This document shows positions 19,869 through 29,171 of a stretch of 39,164 nt of DNA, one piece after another. Both the position numbers and the translations under genes were made by a program. The notes below the pieces were generated by a model. It did no database searches. It was not told the DNA's origin and saw only the letters and a program-made list of their open reading frames with translations. This DNA comes from an uncultured Endozoicomonas sp. (lineage in GTDB: Bacteria > Pseudomonadota > Gammaproteobacteria > Pseudomonadales > Endozoicomonadaceae), in assembly GCA_900299555.1 (NCBI GenBank), contig OODV01000088.1, positions 1-39,164 on the forward strand. The letters run 5' to 3'. Numbering within the stretch: the first letter of the stretch is position 1; each line of letters starts with the position of its first letter.

Positions 19869-20726
19869 TTATAAATAGTCAATCGCCAAGTCTGTAGTAA
19901 AAATCGCGACATTTAGCAAAAGCATCCAAAGGTGGCCATTAAAATAAAGGCCACCTTTGGCATCAGTAAAATAGCCAGCGCATCGACAGTCCCATTTAAA
20001 TGCGGCTGAGTCGAGGGCAAGTGACAGAATATGGCTGGCATAGGGGTGTTCAGTGAATGTTGAAATGATGCTTTTCAGGGTTTCAGTCCAGCCTTCTGCC
20101 CTATCGTTTAACGGACGATTAGCATTGTCATTCGTGCTATCTATGTCTTTGTGCGCTTTTTGTTCAGGCAAAAGGTAAGGGCTCAAGTAGCTCCATCCAT
20201 GGTGCATCAGGCTGGTAATATAATACGTGAAGAAAAACTTTTGTGTGTTTGTCACTATTTTGGGTTGTCCTGAACAAGGGCAAACAGGAGGCCATAATAT
20301 TCTGCTTCCGGAGTCCCATACTTTGTATAGGTGAACTGCCATATAGGCCCAGGTCAGCAGGTTTCGGGTGGTTATTAAGATTTGCTTTGTCTCATGGTAA
20401 GGGCTATGAGTGATCAAAATGACTGACTGATCATTATTTTCATTTGAGACAGGGAGTTTGCAGTCGGTATTTTTCAGCTCATTCAGCGTTTCAATGCTGT
20501 CGTTACTTGAAATTGTGCAGAGTGTTACTTTTCCATGTTCATTGATCGTTGTATAGCTTGCTGAGATTGGAGAAATTGTATTTTCTTCTTTTAACGTGCT
20601 GGATACCCCTGAGAACGAAAGCGTCAATAATAGTGGAAGAATACATAGAGTCTGAAAATACAAAAAACTTCGAAGTTTCTTATTGTTTATTTTATCAATG
20701 AAAGGGGCGAGTATTTTTTTTGACAT
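19869..20726 (-). CDS. Membrane-associated exported protein, second paralogue pair, member A
   Basis: The protein has 285 residues. The N-terminus has a basic start and then a hydrophobic segment ([18 protein letters not shown]), consistent with a signal peptide. It shares with the gene upstream (member B) the block [20 protein letters not shown], a Cys ~30 residues later, a hydrophobic helix ([20 protein letters not shown]), [10 protein letters not shown], and a final hydrophobic helix ending TTDLAIDYL. Several Cys in the middle and near the end (CPCSG, CRC) could form disulfides or bind metal; these are not in member B. No known family was recognised. It lies just upstream of uvrA on the same strand, so uvrA may be transcribed through it. 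Confidence 0.7.
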   Translation of the reverse strand: MSKKILAPFIDKINNKKLRSFLYFQTLCILPLLLTLSFSGVSSTLKEENTISPISASYTTINEHGKVTLCTISSNDSIETLNELKNTDCKLPVSNENNDQSVILITHSPYHETKQILITTRNLLTWAYMAVHLYKVWDSGSRILWPPVCPCSGQPKIVTNTQKFFFTYYITSLMHHGWSYLSPYLLPEQKAHKDIDSTNDNANRPLNDRAEGWTETLKSIISTFTEHPYASHILSLALDSAAFKWDCRCAGYFTDAKGGLYFNGHLWMLLLNVAIFTTDLAIDYL

Positions 20727-20935
20727 AAATGGATCTATACCTCTGGATCAATACCTGTGGGGTTTGTTGGCCGGTTTTGGATAGCCGTTATTAATGGGTG
20801 TTGTAATGAAGTAATGCTCATGTGTTTAATGTCTGCCTTTTCAAGGCTTGGTTTTTTTGGAAGCACTTTATTAATAAACAAATTTGCCCAGGTATCTTTT
20901 CAGTAAGGCATTCATATGTGAATGCCTGATGCTGT

Positions 20936-21655
20936 TTAGATGGCTATATCAAGAGCAAAGTGTAATAAGTCCAGACCGAGCATCAGTCGGTTAATATTAA
21001 AGCCAGCAATAGGAACATCTAACCACCACATGATTAGATCTGATCCAATGATCAGGATATGGCTTCCAATACCTATTTTTTCAATTTCCTCATTGCTGTT
21101 TTCGGTCTCTGCTTCACCATTTTTATCCTGCCCATCAGGATAAAAGTAAGAAGAAAAGTGTTCTCCAAGAAATGGGTAGAGTGTTTGCTTTGCAATACGG
21201 GAAAGGCCAACATTATATAATGCTGAGTAAGCTAGGTATCCAAGTGAGTCAATAGGGCGAAGATCAACAAGGCTTGTTACAGCAAATGGTAAGTTACGAA
21301 TAATATTAACCGCATGAAGGCCACTGTTTAGCCACATTAAATAGTATTTGGAAGTCAGTAGGATAGATTTAAAACCACTGTTGGTTTGTAATGTAACCTC
21401 GACTTCAATATCACTGTCCTTTCGTAGAGTTTCCAGAGTACAGCCTTTTTCCTGCATGTTTTGTCGTTCTTCTTGTGTTTCATTACCGGTTACGATGCAA
21501 TGGGTTTCTGAACCATCATTATTTAGCTTTGTGAATCGAGCTGAGATAGGGGACTCAGGTTTCGAAGAAGAATCAGAAAATGCGGTAGCTGCAAGAAAGA
21601 GCTGCAGTAAAATGATGAGAATAGTACAAACTATTTTTCTGGAAATGTATTTCAT
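20936..21655 (-). CDS. Membrane-associated exported protein, second paralogue pair, member B
   Basis: The protein has 239 residues from the ATG at 21655, chosen because it places a classical signal peptide at the N-terminus (KYISRKIVCTILIILLQLFL, then ATAFS). A longer frame starts at a TTG at 21778 and would bury that segment. It matches member A at SPISARFTKLNNDGSETHC, at the helix LLTSKYYLMWLNSGLHAV, at SHILIIGSD and at the C-terminal hydrophobic helix (LDLLHFALDIAI). The middle is acidic. Two or three membrane helices are likely. Function is unknown. The pair sits between uvrA and the MFS gene. Confidence 0.7.
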   Translation of the reverse strand: MKYISRKIVCTILIILLQLFLAATAFSDSSSKPESPISARFTKLNNDGSETHCIVTGNETQEERQNMQEKGCTLETLRKDSDIEVEVTLQTNSGFKSILLTSKYYLMWLNSGLHAVNIIRNLPFAVTSLVDLRPIDSLGYLAYSALYNVGLSRIAKQTLYPFLGEHFSSYFYPDGQDKNGEAETENSNEEIEKIGIGSHILIIGSDLIMWWLDVPIAGFNINRLMLGLDLLHFALDIAI

Positions 21656-21882
21656 GAATTGATCTACCCATTTGAGGATAGCGTTCCACGTCTCTGAAGC
21701 GCTCTTCAGGCTAAGGCCGCTATCATTAGATAAATACCTGAACTCACCAGTCAGGAAACCTCTGAGGATAGCAGTCAATTAGCTGATCATTTCTTAATAG
21801 GGTTACAAGTCAGTCAGCCTGCTCAAGGCTATGGACTTAAGGTTACCGAGCTATTTATAGGCAAAATATCACCGATCAGGCA

Positions 21883-21913
21883 GTGACATTTTGCCGCAGA
21901 TAGTCGCTATAAT
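21883..21913 (+). promoter_or_regulatory. Candidate sigma-70 promoter for the MFS gene
   Basis: GTGACA (21883-21888) and a perfect TATAAT (21908-21913) are separated by 19 bases. Transcription would start near 21920, downstream of the GTG at 21916, which supports the ATG at 22024 as the MFS start. Confidence 0.5.
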
Positions 21914-22023
21914 CTGTGAATTTCTCCCTGCATAGCATCCGGGATCCAAATCCTGATAGACTTGCAGCGGCACTATTTATCAGTAATAACTACCAAAATA
22001 ATTCAGGACTTTGCTATTACCCC

Positions 22024-23367
22024 ATGTCATTTGTTGAATTGAAAGCAGCTGTATCCCTTACCATGGTCTTTGTCTTTCGAATGCTTGGGCTTTTCATGGT
22101 ATTGCCAGTTCTGGCACTCTTTGCTGAGGATCTTCAAGGAGCTTCGCCCAGCCTGATTGGTGTGGCCATTGGCGCCTATGGATTCAGTCAGGCGTTGTTA
22201 CAAATTCCTTTCGGCTGGCTTTCAGATCGCTGGGGAAGGAAGCCGGTTATTCTACTTGGGCTTTTTATTTTCTTGTTGGGAAGCCTGCTGGCTGCTGAGG
22301 CTACAACTATTGGGGGGGTCATTGCCGGGCGTATTTTACAGGGTTGTGGAGCTATTGCCGGAGCAGTGACCGCCTTAATGGCTGATTTGACCCGCGATCA
22401 GCATCGAACTAAAGCCATGGCAATGATAGGTATGGGTATTGGTGTTGCTTTTGCCGTTGCTATGGTATTGGGGCCGATGGTCAGTCATACGTGGGGGTTG
22501 TTCGGGTTGTTTATCTCTAATGCTCTGATGGCTGTGGCTGCAATGCTGGTCATTATTTTCCTTGTGCCAACCCCTGTAGTTAAGCGGAGGGACCTAAACT
22601 GCTCTGTTGATCGATCGGGTGTTCGACAGGTCTTTGCCAACATGGAGTTGCTGAGACATATCATGGGTATTTTTTCGCTTCACTTTGTTCTGATGGCTTT
22701 GTTTGTTTTCATACCAGAGCTTCTGAGTAAAGACTTTGATCGGTCTGCACATGGTGGTATTTATCTGGTTGTAATAGGACTCTCATTTATCATGATGATA
22801 CCTCTCATCATATTCAGTGAGCGCCAGCGCCTCCTGAAACAGTGCTACTGTTTTAGTATTGTCATGCTGTTTATTGCTTTTGCCCTGTTCTATCAAGGGG
22901 TTCTCAGCTCAGCGATGTTGCTGGCAGGATTGTTTGTTTTCTTTTTTGGTTTTAATTTTCTGGAAGCAACTCTACCTTCGCTGGTAAGTAAGCTTGCTCC
23001 TGCTGGGACTCGTGGCACTGTCATGGGGGTTTATTCGACCAGCCAATTTATGGGCGCTGCCCTGGGGGGAAGTCTTGGGGGCGTAGCCATGGAGTATGGT
23101 GGTGTTATTGGAGCAGTCGCTCTTTGTACAATTCCCACTGCCCTGTGGTGCTGGTTGTCTGTTACTATGAAACAACCTCCTTATGTGAGTACTATGGTAA
23201 TGGCTTTGAACCCTGATCTTGGAGACATAAGCTCAATAGGTGAGCGACTTTCCGGTATTGTTGGTGTTCAGGAAGTTACTGTACTTTCAGCAGAGAAAAC
23301 AGCTTACCTGAAAGTTGATAAGCAGACATTGGATTGGTCTGGACTGAAGCAGTTTGGCCAGTGCTAG
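22024..23367 (+). CDS. MFS transporter with C-terminal YAM domain (YajR-like)
   Basis: It is a proton-driven drug-efflux-type transporter of the inner membrane. From the ATG at 22024 it has 447 residues, close to E. coli YajR (454). A GTG at 21916 gives a longer frame but lies at the predicted transcript start. Twelve hydrophobic segments are visible. Motif A is GWLSDRWGRKPV between helices 2 and 3, and helix 5 has a GxxxGPxx-like stretch (VLGPMVSHTWG). The last ~60 residues form a soluble ferredoxin-like YAM domain (IVGVQEVTVLSAEKTAYLKV). The substrate is unknown. The order uvrA(-)/MFS(+)/ssb(+) is common in related bacteria. Confidence 0.9.
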   Translation: MSFVELKAAVSLTMVFVFRMLGLFMVLPVLALFAEDLQGASPSLIGVAIGAYGFSQALLQIPFGWLSDRWGRKPVILLGLFIFLLGSLLAAEATTIGGVIAGRILQGCGAIAGAVTALMADLTRDQHRTKAMAMIGMGIGVAFAVAMVLGPMVSHTWGLFGLFISNALMAVAAMLVIIFLVPTPVVKRRDLNCSVDRSGVRQVFANMELLRHIMGIFSLHFVLMALFVFIPELLSKDFDRSAHGGIYLVVIGLSFIMMIPLIIFSERQRLLKQCYCFSIVMLFIAFALFYQGVLSSAMLLAGLFVFFFGFNFLEATLPSLVSKLAPAGTRGTVMGVYSTSQFMGAALGGSLGGVAMEYGGVIGAVALCTIPTALWCWLSVTMKQPPYVSTMVMALNPDLGDISSIGERLSGIVGVQEVTVLSAEKTAYLKVDKQTLDWSGLKQFGQC

Positions 23368-23633
23368 GCTCGGTTGACAAAGCCCTATGGGCCTCAGGTC
23401 TATTTTTCGGGAATAAGGTTCATTAGAATCAGTTGATATGCTGGTCCACAAAGTAAGTCTATATGCTTACAGAGAATAAAAAGCAAGGAACCAAGTATAG
23501 AGCTGCGGTTCTAATAAAGTGTTATTGATATGGAATGACTGCGTTAAGAGAAGATGTCATTCCATGGCGTCTTCACTGAATGTAAGGTTCTTGAAGGCTA
23601 CTTGAATTTGAATGAAATCGGCGGAGAAGCTAA

Positions 23634-24185
23634 ATGGCTCGAGGCGTTAATAAGGTAATACTGATAGGCAATCTGGGTAACGATCCAGACGTACGTTTTA
23701 CCCCTAATGGCAGTGCCGTTGCAAACCTGAGCCTGGCTACCAGTGAGTCCTGGAAGGACCGTAATACTGGGCAGCAGCAGGAAAAAACAGAGTGGCATCG
23801 TGTTGTTGTTTTCGGCAAGTTAGCGGAAATTGTACAACAGTACCTTCGTAAAGGCTCAAAGGTATATATCGAAGGGAAGCTCCAGACGCGTAAGTGGCAA
23901 GGGCAGGACGGGCAGGACAGATACACAACTGAAATTGTTGTCGATGGTTTCAGTGGGCAGCTGCAAATGCTGGATGGCCGTCAGGACGGAGGTATGGGAG
24001 CCCCAATGAGTGGAGGTTACCAGCAACAGCCTGCGCAGCAGCAACAGCAGCAATCATATGCTCCACAGTCGCAGCCTCAGCAGTATGGTAGTGCTCCTCA
24101 GCAGCAAACTGCACAGCCGCAGCAACAAGCGGCACCTCAGCCCGCTGGTGGCTTTGACGATTTTGATGATGACATCCCGTTCTGA
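23634..24185 (+). CDS. ssb: Single-stranded DNA-binding protein
   Basis: It coats single-stranded DNA as a tetramer and recruits repair and replication proteins. It has 183 residues. The OB fold occupies ~1-112, starting [18 protein letters not shown] and including [14 protein letters not shown] Gln/Pro-rich disordered linker (~125-170) follows, ending in the acidic tip DFDDDIPF that docks partner proteins. GGAGAAG precedes the ATG. The acidic-tip codons overlap the start of the next gene. Confidence 0.98.
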   Translation: MARGVNKVILIGNLGNDPDVRFTPNGSAVANLSLATSESWKDRNTGQQQEKTEWHRVVVFGKLAEIVQQYLRKGSKVYIEGKLQTRKWQGQDGQDRYTTEIVVDGFSGQLQMLDGRQDGGMGAPMSGGYQQQPAQQQQQQSYAPQSQPQQYGSAPQQQTAQPQQQAAPQPAGGFDDFDDDIPF

Positions 24186-24759
24186 TTTAAGAGCTGCTCT
24201 TCGTGAGCGCCGTCGGGCGTTGAGTGCTGACCAGCAGGTCAGCGCAGGTGAAGGTCTTTATAAAACCCTCAGCAGTCGCCCTGAGTTGCTTGATGGTCAG
24301 CACATTGCGGTTTATATCGCCAATGATGGTGAGATAAACCCCGATGTTCTCCGGGATTATCTTTGGGCATCTGGCAAGCAGTGTTACTTACCGGTTGTTG
24401 GTCAAGGCTGTAGTAAAGATCTCATGTTCATTGAGTATCTTCCAGATACCCACTTGGCTTTGAACCGGTTTGGTATTCCTGAGCCATCTCTGCATGGTGC
24501 AAGACAGATTTCGCCTGAAAAGCTCGACATCGTATTTGTGCCTTTAACCGGTTTTGATAAAGCCGGCAGGAGGCTGGGTATGGGGGGAGGCTTTTATGAC
24601 AGAACGTTTGCCTTCACCCGAACTACAGAAAAACCAAGGCTTATTGGTATTGCTCATGAGTGTCAGAAAGTGGACTTGATTCCAGTAGAGCATTGGGATA
24701 TTCCCATGACTGCTATTGCAACGGACTGTCAGTTTTACTCGATTGCGCTGTCGAACTAA
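24169..24759 (+). CDS. 5-formyltetrahydrofolate cyclo-ligase
   Basis: It converts 5-formyl-THF to 5,10-methenyl-THF with ATP, recycling folate in the cytoplasm. From the ATG at 24169 it has 196 residues, in the family range. Basic N-terminal residues ([16 protein letters not shown]) match the ATP-binding start of the family. The signature [15 protein letters not shown] is complete. The start lies inside ssb and overlaps its last 17 bases in another frame; an adjacent ATG at 24166 is equally possible. No separate ribosome site is clear, so translation is probably coupled to ssb. In many relatives this gene (ygfA/fau) instead sits beside zapA and 6S RNA. Confidence 0.92.
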   Translation: MTSRSDLRAALRERRRALSADQQVSAGEGLYKTLSSRPELLDGQHIAVYIANDGEINPDVLRDYLWASGKQCYLPVVGQGCSKDLMFIEYLPDTHLALNRFGIPEPSLHGARQISPEKLDIVFVPLTGFDKAGRRLGMGGGFYDRTFAFTRTTEKPRLIGIAHECQKVDLIPVEHWDIPMTAIATDCQFYSIALSN

Positions 24760-25063
24760 ACAGAAAGTCTACGTTGAGTCTTCTCGTCATTACTAATACC
24801 CATAAGGCATAAAGGCTATGCCTCGTCACTTCACCTTTATGTCCTTTAGGGTATAGCCGTTATGTTCAGCTAGCCATACTCTAACAGGTCTGAAAAATTT
24901 AATTGGTATAAGTTCCAGACTCAGCCTCTCTTTATTCTGTTCCAAAAGTATTGCTATAGCTTCTCTGAATAAAAAAAATCACTCGATTATTTATCAGAAA
25001 GCTGTTGGCTGCCTGGTGACAGCTTTACGTCATTTTGAATTTGAGCCTCATTGATCGGCGTTT
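24760..25063. other. Gene-free spacer between cyclo-ligase and SDR genes
   Basis: No open frame of coding character was found. It holds a small hairpin, AGGCATA-aaggc-TATGCCT (24805-24823), without a T run, and the candidate SDR terminator listed separately. Confidence 0.45.
24998..25026 (-). terminator. Weak candidate terminator after the SDR gene
   Basis: AAAGCTGT (24998-25005) and ACAGCTTT (25019-25026) form a perfect 8-base stem 38 bases downstream of the SDR stop on the minus strand. The stem ends in TTT but no longer T run follows directly. The stretch after it is AT-rich. Confidence 0.35.
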
Positions 25064-25891
25064 TTATTGGTCAATATACAGATCCATGAAAAAGTCCGTG
25101 GTACCAGGGACAACAGCATAGTGATCAAAATCTGTCACACCTTCTTTCCGCAAAATATCCTCGTCAATGCAGTGGTTGCCAGTGAATTCAGTGCCACTTG
25201 TTAAAATGGAATAAGCTGCATCGGCCATGATGGCTGGTTTTCTTGAAACGTTGAATAATTCCTTTCCACCGGCCTCGAATTCAACGGCAGCCGTTGCAAT
25301 ACTGGTTTTTGGCCAAAGAGAGTTAACAGCGATATTTTTTGAACGAAACTCTTCAGCAAGACCCAAGGTTAGCATCGACATACCGTATTTTGTGATGGTG
25401 TATGGAGTGTAGTTCCGAAACCATTTCGGACTCAGGTTGATAGGCGGAGAAAGGTTAAGAATATGGGCTGTGTCAGATTCTTCCAGATAAGGCAGGGCAA
25501 GCTGGCTACATAAGAACACTGCTCGGGTATTGATTTGATGCATCAAATCAAATCGTTCGATTGGTGTATTTTCTGCAGGTGTCAGTCGGATTGCTCCTGC
25601 GTTATTAATTAACCCATCAACCCCACCAAAATTCGAGATGGTCATTTCAATCATTTTTTCGACAGATTTCTCGTCTCTTACATCTACCTGAATAGGTAGT
25701 GCCTTTCCACCTGCCGAAATGATTTCATCTGCAACTGAGTGGATAGTACCAGGAAGCTTTGGGTGGGGCTTGACCGTTTTCGCAGCTACAACAACATTGG
25801 CACCATCCATTGCACAGCGAATGGCGATTTCTCTACCAATACCACGGCTTGCACCAGTGATAATGGTGGTTTTTCCTTTAAGGCTGGTCAT
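25064..25891 (-). CDS. SDR-family oxidoreductase, HSDL2-like
   Basis: It is an NAD(P)-dependent short-chain dehydrogenase of 275 residues. The nucleotide-binding motif TGASRGIG is at 12-19, NNAG at 96-99, and the catalytic set Ser148, Tyr164 and Lys168 lies in YTPYTITKYGM. The segment AAKTVKPHPKLPGTI (37-50) is characteristic of the hydroxysteroid-dehydrogenase-like-2 branch, whose members are linked to lipid metabolism. The C-terminal SCP2 domain of animal HSDL2 is absent, as is usual in bacteria. A good ribosome site (GGAAGTTC) precedes the ATG. The substrate is unknown. Confidence 0.9.
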   Translation of the reverse strand: MTSLKGKTTIITGASRGIGREIAIRCAMDGANVVVAAKTVKPHPKLPGTIHSVADEIISAGGKALPIQVDVRDEKSVEKMIEMTISNFGGVDGLINNAGAIRLTPAENTPIERFDLMHQINTRAVFLCSQLALPYLEESDTAHILNLSPPINLSPKWFRNYTPYTITKYGMSMLTLGLAEEFRSKNIAVNSLWPKTSIATAAVEFEAGGKELFNVSRKPAIMADAAYSILTSGTEFTGNHCIDEDILRKEGVTDFDHYAVVPGTTDFFMDLYIDQ

Positions 25892-26019
25892 CTTGAACTT
25901 CCTTATTGTTATTGTGTGTACTGATTGTTTGATAGAAAACCAGAAGCAGAATTGGGCTTATTACTTACTGATTTATAATCATTATACGTTACACCGCCTG
26001 TAATCGTAGCTGGTATCAT

Positions 26020-26735
26020 GCGACCTGAAGAACCCATTCACTACTTCAGGCATTTTTTGAAGCCTCCGCATCTGAGCGTCCTGTTTGTCTCAACGGCAAA
26101 CATAAACCCTGACTGATGGTTTTTATCGTCCCCAAGTTTTTCGTGCAGCTGTACCAGGAGTCACCGGTTACAAATGCTGGTTTCAGTCCCCAGGCCAGCA
26201 CGTCAATCAACATTTCCTGGAAGTAGTCGTTTTTTGTCTTACCTTCCGATTTGTCATATATCCTGTAGTTCACCGGCATGTGTAACCCTGATATGTCGAT
26301 GTAATAAAGGGTGATGAGGTTAATGTCTTTAACGGGGCTGTGATGCTTACCTGACCAGAAATACCCCACAAGAGCCACAGAGTAGCTGTAAGGTGTATCG
26401 AGAATACTGTTATCAACACTCAAAGTGCCACCGGTTGGGTTCAAGACTTCCAGAGCTTCGTCGTACATATCTTTCGGTTGATAATTTTTACGATGCAGGA
26501 ACCGGTTTGCGCTGTGGTGAGAGATACCTGTCACTTCTGCCAACCTTGTGCATGTTGATGATTTGGGTTCGCTGATCAGGAAACCCATGTACTGTGGAAG
26601 GGTGGAACAAGCGGTAGTGGGTTGAGTGGTGCTTCTCACTTTCATCCCTGAAAAAAAACAACAATTTTTAAGGGCTGTCAAATTTTACAAAGCCCTGTCA
26701 ATGCGCAAGTCCTAATTAATTGAATAAGGTAACTG
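26020..26735 (-). mobile_element. Decayed DDE (IS4/IS701-like) insertion sequence
   Basis: The transposase is frameshifted and lacks its C-terminal part. The 5' flank on the minus strand (TGCGCATTGACAGGGC, near 26694-26709) looks like an element end. The other end is lost near 26000-26040, and boundaries are approximate. No matching inverted repeat was found at the truncated side. Confidence 0.6.
26041..26645 (-). pseudogene. DDE transposase fragment, frameshifted and 3'-truncated
   Basis: From the ATG at 26645 the frame includes a helix-turn-helix-like segment (RLAEVTGISHHSANRFLHRK), the first catalytic Asp in LSVDNSILDTPYS, and the second in FVTGDSWYS. After KNLGTIK the expected continuation (HQSGFMFAVETNRTL) is in another frame, which then stops at 26041. 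The catalytic Glu region is missing. The family resembles IS4/IS701 transposases with the VTGDSWYS signature. It is inactive. Confidence 0.7.
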
Positions 26736-26743
26736 ATTTTCGC

Positions 26744-27717
26744 TTACTCTGAAGTCTCAACCCATATTTTATAGAGTTCTGCCTCGACCAGGCTTTCTCT
26801 TGAATCCCAAAAATCCGAATAGAGAATATTCACTTCCTGATTCGAGACTGCAGCATCTTCTGCGTAGCGGCAGAGACTTTCCTGATACGTTGTAAACTGC
26901 CCCACATCCGGAACAGAGCTATACTCCTTGAGTGAAATCAAGTAGTTCCAAGTCTCTTCAATATCTGTTTCTCTACCAGTCTTCTGTTCAGGTATCCAGT
27001 CATTCTGGTAATGCGCAATATTACGGGAGCCACCTAAATGAATATCAATAATGCACTGATTACTTAACAACCTTCTGTTTATACGCTGAACCCGAGTGAC
27101 CAGCCCTCTGGAAACTTTCTCACGGAAAAGCCAGGTACTGCGATAATCCCATCCAGCTTCAACCCCTTTTGGGAACTCCTCAAAAGATCGAGAATCAAAA
27201 AAGCTTTCATTGCTATCGGAAATACCAGTAAGAATGAAGTTACTTTCAGTACTGAAAGGGCTACCCCAAAAAGCTTTACTTCTGAAGGAAAAACAAGACT
27301 CCGAGAGTCTTGAATATCTTTCACCCCCTGCCAGAGTTCACTATTTTGCTCTTCGACCGAGAGTGAATAATGAAAAGATGGGTAGCTGGAAAGCTGTTCC
27401 TTTGAACTTGTATGCACCTCCAGCTCTCCTGAACTCCAGAGAATCCCATCAACCCACTCTCTGAAACCTTGCTGTCCAATTAATGTTCCAGTCAGCCACC
27501 AACCTTGATCGTCTACTGCAACTGAATCACCCGTACTGCCTGAGCACTCTCCATTAACACATGGAGCTTCTCCACGCTGGTCCTCTTCATCTGAAGATAG
27601 GGCATGACCTTCAGAGGTATGATCTGCAGAGTTTCCCACTGGAATAAGAAAAAACATCATCAAAAAGATGATCGGCAACCGTTTCATCACAGACATCCCT
27701 GTATTGTCCTTTGACAT
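26744..27717 (-). pseudogene. Exported protein of unknown function, split by a one-base frameshift
   Basis: Two adjacent minus-strand frames belong to one gene. The 5' frame begins MKRLPIIFLMMFFLIPVGNS (signal peptide; ATGs at 27717, 27696 and 27687 are possible starts) and is coding-like to SELWQG. At a C5 run (27324-27328; GGGGG on the coding strand) a sixth G would move reading into the frame that continues GERYSRLSESCFSFRSKAFW ... and stays open to the stop at 26744, ending YKIWVETSE. The restored product is ~324 residues. The 5' frame beyond the run, to 27079, is out-of-frame read-through. The mature protein starts acidic with two Cys (CVNGEC). I recognise no family. The cause is either a real mutation, phase variation, or a sequencing error in the homopolymer. 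Confidence 0.65.
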
Positions 27718-27838
27718 TCCCTGTCATAAAGAATCGGCCAGCTCCGAGACTCAAAGTAGCTCCTGCTCAGAGCATCAGTACTCGTATGCCTTTTCTCCTA
27801 AGATAACGAAGGTTAGTGATCATGAACAGAGCAGTACG

Positions 27839-28570
27839 TTAGTTTGGATCTACCAAAGACTTCAGTTGCTGCACTCTTGCAGAACTGACGTTACCGTTTT
27901 CAAGCACCGCACTGAATGTATGCAGGGAAAAACGTGTTAACTCAGTCTTCAGCCCCTCAATAATCTCCGCCGCATTATCTAGGGACACGCCTCCCCCCAC
28001 CACAACTTCAAGCCCATCCGAGACAAATGCCCCGATATTTACCAACTGTTTAATTCCATCTTGCGCTGTTCCATTACTCCCCCAGGCAATACCGCTGGTT
28101 AATACCCGATCAACGCCAAGATCAATAAGTGTTTCAAGTGCGTATTGCCAATCTGACGTTGCATCAAAAGCCCTGTGGAATGTAACTGTCAGATCATACT
28201 CCCGGGCCTTTCCTATCAACCGCTCACTATACATCTGGTGAACAGCCGATGTTTTCTCATCCAAAACACCAATGACAACGCCATCCGCCCCCGCCTTTGC
28301 AGCATCTTTAATCTGCTGTTCCATTAAGGCAATTTCATCCGAGGTATAAAAGAAGTCACCGCCTATAGGGCGAACCATAACCAACAGCCCCGAGCGATCT
28401 TTAAATGCATCCCTCGCCAGCTCTATATGTCTGACGGAAGGCGTTAAACCATCCTGTTCCATATGGGAGCATAGCTCGATTCTATCAGCGCCTCCCTCCC
28501 ATGCTTTGGAAACCGAGCTGAAAACATACAAGTCATCTTTACTATGAACACAAACTTCAATAGGTATCAT
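27839..28570 (-). CDS. cutC: CutC family protein (copper homeostasis, TIM barrel)
   Basis: The protein has 243 residues, the usual length. Family motifs in order: IEVCVHS at the N-terminus, GGADRIELC (26-34), MVRPIGGDFFY (~65-75), TFHRAFD (~130-136), RVLTSG and VVGGGVS. CutC was tied to copper tolerance in E. coli, but later work gave it an uncertain enzymatic role, so the name records family only. It is cytoplasmic. The ATG is at 28570. It is 121 bases upstream of the frameshifted gene on the same strand. Confidence 0.93.
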   Translation of the reverse strand: MIPIEVCVHSKDDLYVFSSVSKAWEGGADRIELCSHMEQDGLTPSVRHIELARDAFKDRSGLLVMVRPIGGDFFYTSDEIALMEQQIKDAAKAGADGVVIGVLDEKTSAVHQMYSERLIGKAREYDLTVTFHRAFDATSDWQYALETLIDLGVDRVLTSGIAWGSNGTAQDGIKQLVNIGAFVSDGLEVVVGGGVSLDNAAEIIEGLKTELTRFSLHTFSAVLENGNVSSARVQQLKSLVDPN

Positions 28571-28664
28571 GCAATCTTAGACACTATATTCTATTCAGTT
28601 TAACTAAACGGGGTCCCTTCTATTAAAATGAAGGGAGTACCCTTCTAACTCTATTATACTGATT

Positions 28665-29054
28665 ACGCGATGTGTGAGTTTTATTGATAAAACTCTATGA
28701 GGAGCATGAGCGCTGTCCAGTATTTCTTTGCCAGAAAAGGCCAGTGACTCCATGCCCCTTGAAGAGATTATCATCAGTGTCTATTGCCTGATCGACGATT
28801 TATATTCCTCAATCGTCAGCGAACCTATTCGTAAACGAGGCACACCGCCCAAACTCTCTGGCAGTGAAGTACTCACGATGGAAATCGTCGCTGAATGACT
28901 TGGCATTCATGAAGATAAGGCTATATGGAAATATTTCCGACGGGACTGGCTGCATTTTTTCCCAACCCTGCCAGATCGATCCCAATTTGACAGGCAGGGT
29001 ACCAACCTCTGGCATTTGAGGGGCTCATTTCAGCCTGAAACTCACACATCGCGT
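28665..29054 (+). mobile_element. MITE-like internally deleted IS982-type element
   Basis: Perfect 17-base inverted repeats (ACGCGATGTGTGAGTTT at 28665-28681; complement at 29038-29054) enclose a 390-base segment containing only the N-terminal part of a transposase. The catalytic region is missing, and the coding frame runs straight into the right repeat. It could still be mobilised in trans by a full relative. Target duplications were not clear. Confidence 0.75.
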
Positions 29055-29063
29055 TATATATAG
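28752..29063 (+). pseudogene. IS982-type transposase N-terminal fragment with internal stop
   Basis: The ATG at 28752 begins MPLEEIIISVYCLIDDLYSS, followed by KLSGSEVLTMEIVAE, then an in-frame TGA at 28896-28898, then LGIHEDKAIWKYFRRDWLHF, FPTLPDRSQFDRQ and NLW. This is the N-terminal domain of IS982-like transposases. The TGA replaces a codon that is aromatic in relatives. After NLW the sequence jumps to the right end of the element, so the DDE domain is deleted. Confidence 0.7.
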
Positions 29064-29076
29064 AAAATGTTTGAAA

Positions 29077-29111
29077 TAAAAAACTCAGACAGGCTTAAGA
29101 GACCTGCCTGA
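29077..29111 (-). terminator. Rho-independent terminator of the three-repeat protein gene
   Basis: On the minus strand TCAGGCAGG pairs with CCTGTCTGA (one G-U), with a 9-base loop, then GTTTTTT. It lies about 60 bases after the stop at 29172. Confidence 0.75.
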
Positions 29112-29171
29112 ATCTGCATCGTCACTTGCACGTAAGATACAAACGAGAAACCTATTTCATCAATCATGATC

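Noticed and set aside
27210-27464. 84-residue plus-strand frame across the frameshift of the split exported gene
   Set aside because: It lies antisense to the restored coding frame and has no start context or motif.
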